The notes under the pieces: generated by a model | Database searches by the model: none | Told to the model about the DNA's origin: nothing | Seen by the model: the letters and a program-made list of their open reading frames with translations, nothing else | Part shown: positions 61,070-64,000 of the stretch, in pieces | How positions within the stretch are numbered: the first letter of the stretch is position 1 | Layout: every line of letters begins with the position of its first letter | Assembly: GCA_003513765.1 (NCBI GenBank) | Contig: DONT01000004.1 | Coordinates: forward strand, 298,377-362,376 | Direction: 5' to 3' | Source: Jeotgalicoccus sp. | GTDB lineage: Bacteria > Bacillota > Bacilli > Staphylococcales > Salinicoccaceae | DNA length: 64,000 nucleotides | Program-made: the position numbers and the translations under genes

Positions 61070-61964
61070 ATTACTTATATTAGTGGGTCCGACGGCAATC
61101 GGCAAAACGTCTTTATCGATAGACATTGCCAAAAAATTTAATGCTGAAATTATCAGCGGAGATTCGATGCAGGTATACAGAAAGATGAATATCGGCACAG
61201 GAAAAATTACTGCAGCTGAAATGGAAAATGTACCGCATCATATGATTGATATTTTAAATCCGGATGAAACTTTTTCAGTGTCGGATTTTCAAAAACAGGT
61301 AGAACATCTGGTTAAAGATATTGAATCACGAGGCAAGCTTGCGATGATTGCCGGGGGAACCGGACATTATATAAAAGCACTGATTGAGGGCTACGACTTC
61401 AATGAGGAAAATCAGTCAGATATCGACCGTTTAACTGAAGAGTATGAGCAGTTAAATGATGAAGCGCTGTTTAAAAAAATGCTTAAAATTGTGCCTGACA
61501 GTGATATTCATCCGAATAACCGTAAGAAAATAATCCGTCAGCTTGTAAAGTCAAAGCTTGATATACCAGAAAAGAAAGCGTATACACAAAAGCCGAAATA
61601 TGATACATTCTTAATAGGCCTTACAGCTGACAGAAGTGTGATATATGACCGGATTAATAAACGGGTGACTGAAATGTTTGAAGCGGGGCTTGTAGAAGAA
61701 GTGACCGCACTTCAACATGCCGGACTGTCAAAAACAGCCGGACAGGCAATCGGTTATAAAGAATTTCTGCCGTACTTCAAGGGGGAAGCTGCATTAACAG
61801 ACGTAATGGAGCGCATTCAGGCGCATTCACGGCAGTATGCAAAACGGCAGCTGACTTTTTTCCGTAATCAGCTGGATATACATTGGTATGATATCGCACA
61901 TTCAAACACAGATATAATCTTTGAAGATATATATCAATTCTTACAAACAAAAGGGGAGAATTAA
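61056..61964 (+). CDS. miaA: tRNA dimethylallyltransferase MiaA
   Basis: MiaA transfers a dimethylallyl group to A37 of tRNAs that read UNN codons. The P-loop GPTAIGKTS is at the N-terminus. DSMQVYRKMNIGTGK and the AGGTGHYIKALIEGY stretch are diagnostic. It has 302 residues from ATG 61056, preceded by GGTGGA inside the hydrolase gene; longer in-frame starts from 60972 lie inside that gene and are not plausible. The stop directly abuts the hfq start. MiaB, its usual partner in the same pathway, is not in this window. Confidence 0.95.
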   Translation: MSKSKLLILVGPTAIGKTSLSIDIAKKFNAEIISGDSMQVYRKMNIGTGKITAAEMENVPHHMIDILNPDETFSVSDFQKQVEHLVKDIESRGKLAMIAGGTGHYIKALIEGYDFNEENQSDIDRLTEEYEQLNDEALFKKMLKIVPDSDIHPNNRKKIIRQLVKSKLDIPEKKAYTQKPKYDTFLIGLTADRSVIYDRINKRVTEMFEAGLVEEVTALQHAGLSKTAGQAIGYKEFLPYFKGEAALTDVMERIQAHSRQYAKRQLTFFRNQLDIHWYDIAHSNTDIIFEDIYQFLQTKGEN

Positions 61965-62153
61965 ATGAATTTGCAAGATTCGTTTTTAGGGGAGTACAAA
62001 GAATCAGGGAAGGAAATCACAGTGTTTTTAATGAATGGTTTCCAATTACAGGGGAAAATAAGCGACTTCGATAAGTATGTCGTTGAACTTGATTCAGAAG
62101 GTAAAGTTCAAATTATATATAAGCATGCAATCAGCACATTTATACGTGCATAA
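61965..62153 (+). CDS. hfq: RNA chaperone Hfq (short form)
   Basis: Hfq forms Sm-like hexameric rings that bind AU-rich RNA and small RNAs. The Sm1 segment VFLMNGFQLQGKISDFDKYVV and the Sm2 end IYKHAISTFIRA (KHA instead of the common YKHA-I-S) are clear. The protein is only 62 residues and ends right after Sm2, so it lacks the disordered C-terminal tail. The ATG touches the miaA stop, with AAGGGGAGAA upstream. A bidirectional terminator separates it from gpx. Confidence 0.92.
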   Translation: MNLQDSFLGEYKESGKEITVFLMNGFQLQGKISDFDKYVVELDSEGKVQIIYKHAISTFIRA

Positions 62154-62181
62154 AAAAACCGGACATCTTGTCCGGTTTTTT
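62153..62181. terminator. Bidirectional terminator between hfq and gpx
   Basis: CCGGACA/TGTCCGG stem (62159-62165 with 62169-62175) with loop TCT, flanked by A-run on the left and T-run on the right, so it can end transcription from both sides. Confidence 0.9.
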
Positions 62182-62183
62182 AT

Positions 62184-62669
62184 TTATCCTGCTAAATATT
62201 TCTTAATATCATCTTCAACATCGAGCGGTGATTTTTGCGGCGCATAGCGTTTAGCCACTTTTCCTTCACGTGTTACTAGGAACTTAGTGAAATTCCATTT
62301 AATCGAATTGTTGATTAAGCCGGATTTACCTTCAGTTAAGTATTTAAACAACGGGTGAATATTATCACCTTTAACATCTGTTTTCTCCATTACTTTGTAT
62401 GATACACCATGCTGATCACTGTAGAGATCACGTGCTTCTGGAGCTGAGCATGGTTCCTGGTTCATAAAGTTGTTTGACGGGAACGCTAAAATCTCAAGAC
62501 CGATATCATGATATTTACTGTATAATTTCTCAAGCTCATCCAGCTGATTATTAAAGCCGCATTCACTTGCTGTATTGACAATCAATAATACTTTTCCTTT
62601 TAAATCGTTCATATGGATATGGTCACCGTCTGCATCCTGTGCAGAGAGATCATAAAATGTCGTTTTCAT
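62184..62669 (-). CDS. gpx: Glutathione peroxidase-family thiol peroxidase
   Basis: A 161-residue non-selenium GPx-type peroxidase, probably thioredoxin- or bacillithiol-dependent. The peroxidatic Cys37 is in NTASECGF and Trp125-Asn126 in KWNFTKF. The segment usually FPCNQF reads FPSNNF (63-68): the tetrad Gln is Asn67 and the Cys is Ser65. Cys74 in QEPCS is unusual and might act as resolving Cys. It is the only gene on the - strand, convergent with hfq and divergent from hflX. AAGGAGG precedes the start on that strand. Confidence 0.9.
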   Translation of the reverse strand: MKTTFYDLSAQDADGDHIHMNDLKGKVLLIVNTASECGFNNQLDELEKLYSKYHDIGLEILAFPSNNFMNQEPCSAPEARDLYSDQHGVSYKVMEKTDVKGDNIHPLFKYLTEGKSGLINNSIKWNFTKFLVTREGKVAKRYAPQKSPLDVEDDIKKYLAG

Positions 62670-62784
62670 CTATGAGCCTCCTTTCTGGTCACTTGGCATA
62701 TTAATGGTTATTATAATATAGCCTTATTAATCTAGTTGAAACATGATATTGTAATATTAAACAAAGAAATTGGAGGTGTTTGTC

Positions 62785-64000
62785 ATGAATATGACACATA
62801 CTGGTATAATTCTTGCGACGAACACTAAACAAAATAAAGATGTAGAGTCGGAAGTGCAAGAGCTTAAAGAGCTGAGTGAATCGATAGGCATAGAGATTAT
62901 CGGTACGCACATTCAGAATCGTACATCGATAGATAGAAAAAGTTATGTCGGCAGCGGATTTTTAGAAGAAGTAAAGATGCAGTATGAGGAACTTGATTAT
63001 TGCATAATCAACGATGAGATACTGGCAAGTCAGAACCGCAAAATAGAAGATATACTGGATACCAGTGTAATCGACCGCACACAGGTCATCCTGGATATCT
63101 TCAGTTTAAGAGCGCAGTCTAAAGCCGGCAAGCTGCAGGTGGAATTGGCCCAGCTTGAATATTTAGTGCCCCGCTTAAAAGGCCAGGGCATTAACTTATC
63201 GAGACTCGGTGCAGGTATTGGTACGAGAGGTCCAGGTGAGACGAAGCTTGAAACGGACCGCCGCCACATCAATTCACGAATCAGTGATATTAAAAGACAG
63301 CTGAATGTCATTGAAGACCACCGCTTGAGATACCGGGATAAGCGCCGCTCAAATCAGGTGACTAAAGTGTCGATAATCGGTTATACGAACGCAGGCAAGT
63401 CAACGCTGTTTAACAAACTGACGAATGCAGATACGCTGCAGGAAGATAAGCTGTTTGCGACATTGGACCCGCTGACGCGGGAAATGGTTCTGCCGTCAGG
63501 ATTTCAGTGTATAATATCGGATACGGTTGGATTTATTCAGAAACTGCCGACAACCTTAATAGAAAGTTTTAAATCAACACTGGAAGAAGCGGCGGACAGT
63601 GATTTTATCATTCATGTGATTGATAATAATGCACCGGACATTGTCAGTCAGTATGACACCGTGCTGGATTTGATCGATTCACTCAGCATGAAGGAAATAC
63701 CTCAGCTGATATTATTTAATAAAACGGATTTAAACGATAAGAAACGACTCCTGCCAATGAAACCTCATAAGTTTGTAAATATGAATATGCCTGCCCAGGA
63801 GATATTAATGGATATAGAAAACTTTATGGTAAAATCTTTTGATGCATATAATACTTCTATACCATTGGCACGTCAGGATAAGCTCTACAGCTTAAAAAGA
63901 CAGACGATTGTTAAGTCTGTTGATATAGATGAAGAAAAAGTTAAAATCAGCGGGTTTGAACCTGCGGGGAATTTTGTAGAACGTATAGTAGATAAGGATG
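62785..64000 (+). CDS. hflX: GTPase HflX (3' end outside window)
   Basis: HflX is a ribosome-splitting GTPase active in stress. The N-terminal HflX domain has YVGSGFLEEV and DRTQVILDIFSLRAQSKAGK; the motif GIGTRGPGETKLETDRR and the G domain follow with G1 GYTNAGKST (about residue 200), G3 DTVGFI and G4 NKTD. 405 codons are present and open to the end of the window, so the gene is truncated by the edge only. The ATG at 62785 follows TGGAGGTG. It lies after hfq-gpx, as in staphylococci. Confidence 0.93.
   Translation, partial: MNMTHTGIILATNTKQNKDVESEVQELKELSESIGIEIIGTHIQNRTSIDRKSYVGSGFLEEVKMQYEELDYCIINDEILASQNRKIEDILDTSVIDRTQVILDIFSLRAQSKAGKLQVELAQLEYLVPRLKGQGINLSRLGAGIGTRGPGETKLETDRRHINSRISDIKRQLNVIEDHRLRYRDKRRSNQVTKVSIIGYTNAGKSTLFNKLTNADTLQEDKLFATLDPLTREMVLPSGFQCIISDTVGFIQKLPTTLIESFKSTLEEAADSDFIIHVIDNNAPDIVSQYDTVLDLIDSLSMKEIPQLILFNKTDLNDKKRLLPMKPHKFVNMNMPAQEILMDIENFMVKSFDAYNTSIPLARQDKLYSLKRQTIVKSVDIDEEKVKISGFEPAGNFVERIVDKD

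Noticed and set aside
62670..62784. Promoters in the divergent gpx-hflX gap.
   Set aside because: Several AT-rich hexamers exist (for example TTGAAA at 62736), but no pair has acceptable spacing, so none is listed.

Overview
The window looks like a piece of the core chromosome of a low-GC Gram-positive coccus in the family Staphylococcaceae, or the Jeotgalicoccus/Salinicoccus relatives split from it. This rests on gene order (rbgA-rnhB-sucCD-dprA-topA, xerC-hslVU-codY, rpsB-tsf-pyrH-frr-uppS-cdsA-dxr-rseP-proS-polC, rimP-nusA-infB, pnp-rnjB-ftsK, mutSL, miaA-hfq-gpx-hflX) and on protein sequences that match staphylococcal PolC, NusA and RNase Y closely from memory. The GC content looks a little higher than in Staphylococcus. 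The genus is an inference. Every gene except gpx is on the + strand, which suggests a co-oriented replication arm.

Layout. 195-4128: ribosome GTPase, RNase HII and succinyl-CoA ligase. 4287-11153: dprA, topA, then xerC-hslV-hslU-codY. 11301-20181: translation factors, UMP kinase, undecaprenyl-PP synthase, CDP-DAG synthase, the DXP enzyme, site-2 protease and ProRS. 20254-24537: DNA polymerase PolC. 24655-31633: the nusA-infB operon, truB, ribF and rpsO. 33130-47963: RNA decay (pnp, RNase J2, RNase Y), FtsK, the ymf cluster, rodZ, pgsA and recA. 49739-64000: ymdB, an ABC exporter pair, ricA, thiW, mutSL, a hydrolase, miaA, hfq, gpx and hflX (which runs off the end).

The accessory material sits between these core operons. 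Two paralogous genes (31840-32847 and 48475-49458) encode NERD nuclease-like domain plus zinc-ribbon proteins. Their proteins are about half identical, yet their upstream non-coding DNA is nearly identical (61 of 63 bases). Each gene is followed, starting at its stop codon, by an array of 41-bp tandem repeats. Five such arrays occur in the window (1-64, 32846-33003, 48002-48197, 49457-49652, 55002-55176). They fall into three unrelated sequence families that share the 41-bp period. The largest family is built of alternating 11-bp inverted arms in a strict 11-10-11-9 pattern, so arm centres lie about two helical turns apart. This repeat/NERD system is the strongest candidate for something undescribed.

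Regulatory elements readable from sequence include an SOS box at recA, a TPP riboswitch placed upstream of ricA instead of the thiamine transporter gene thiW, structured leaders at rpsB, rimP and rpsO, and about fifteen intrinsic terminators. Genes usually seen nearby in relatives (trmFO after topA, cinA between pgsA and recA, porAB-miaB before ricA, the glp genes after mutL) are absent here.
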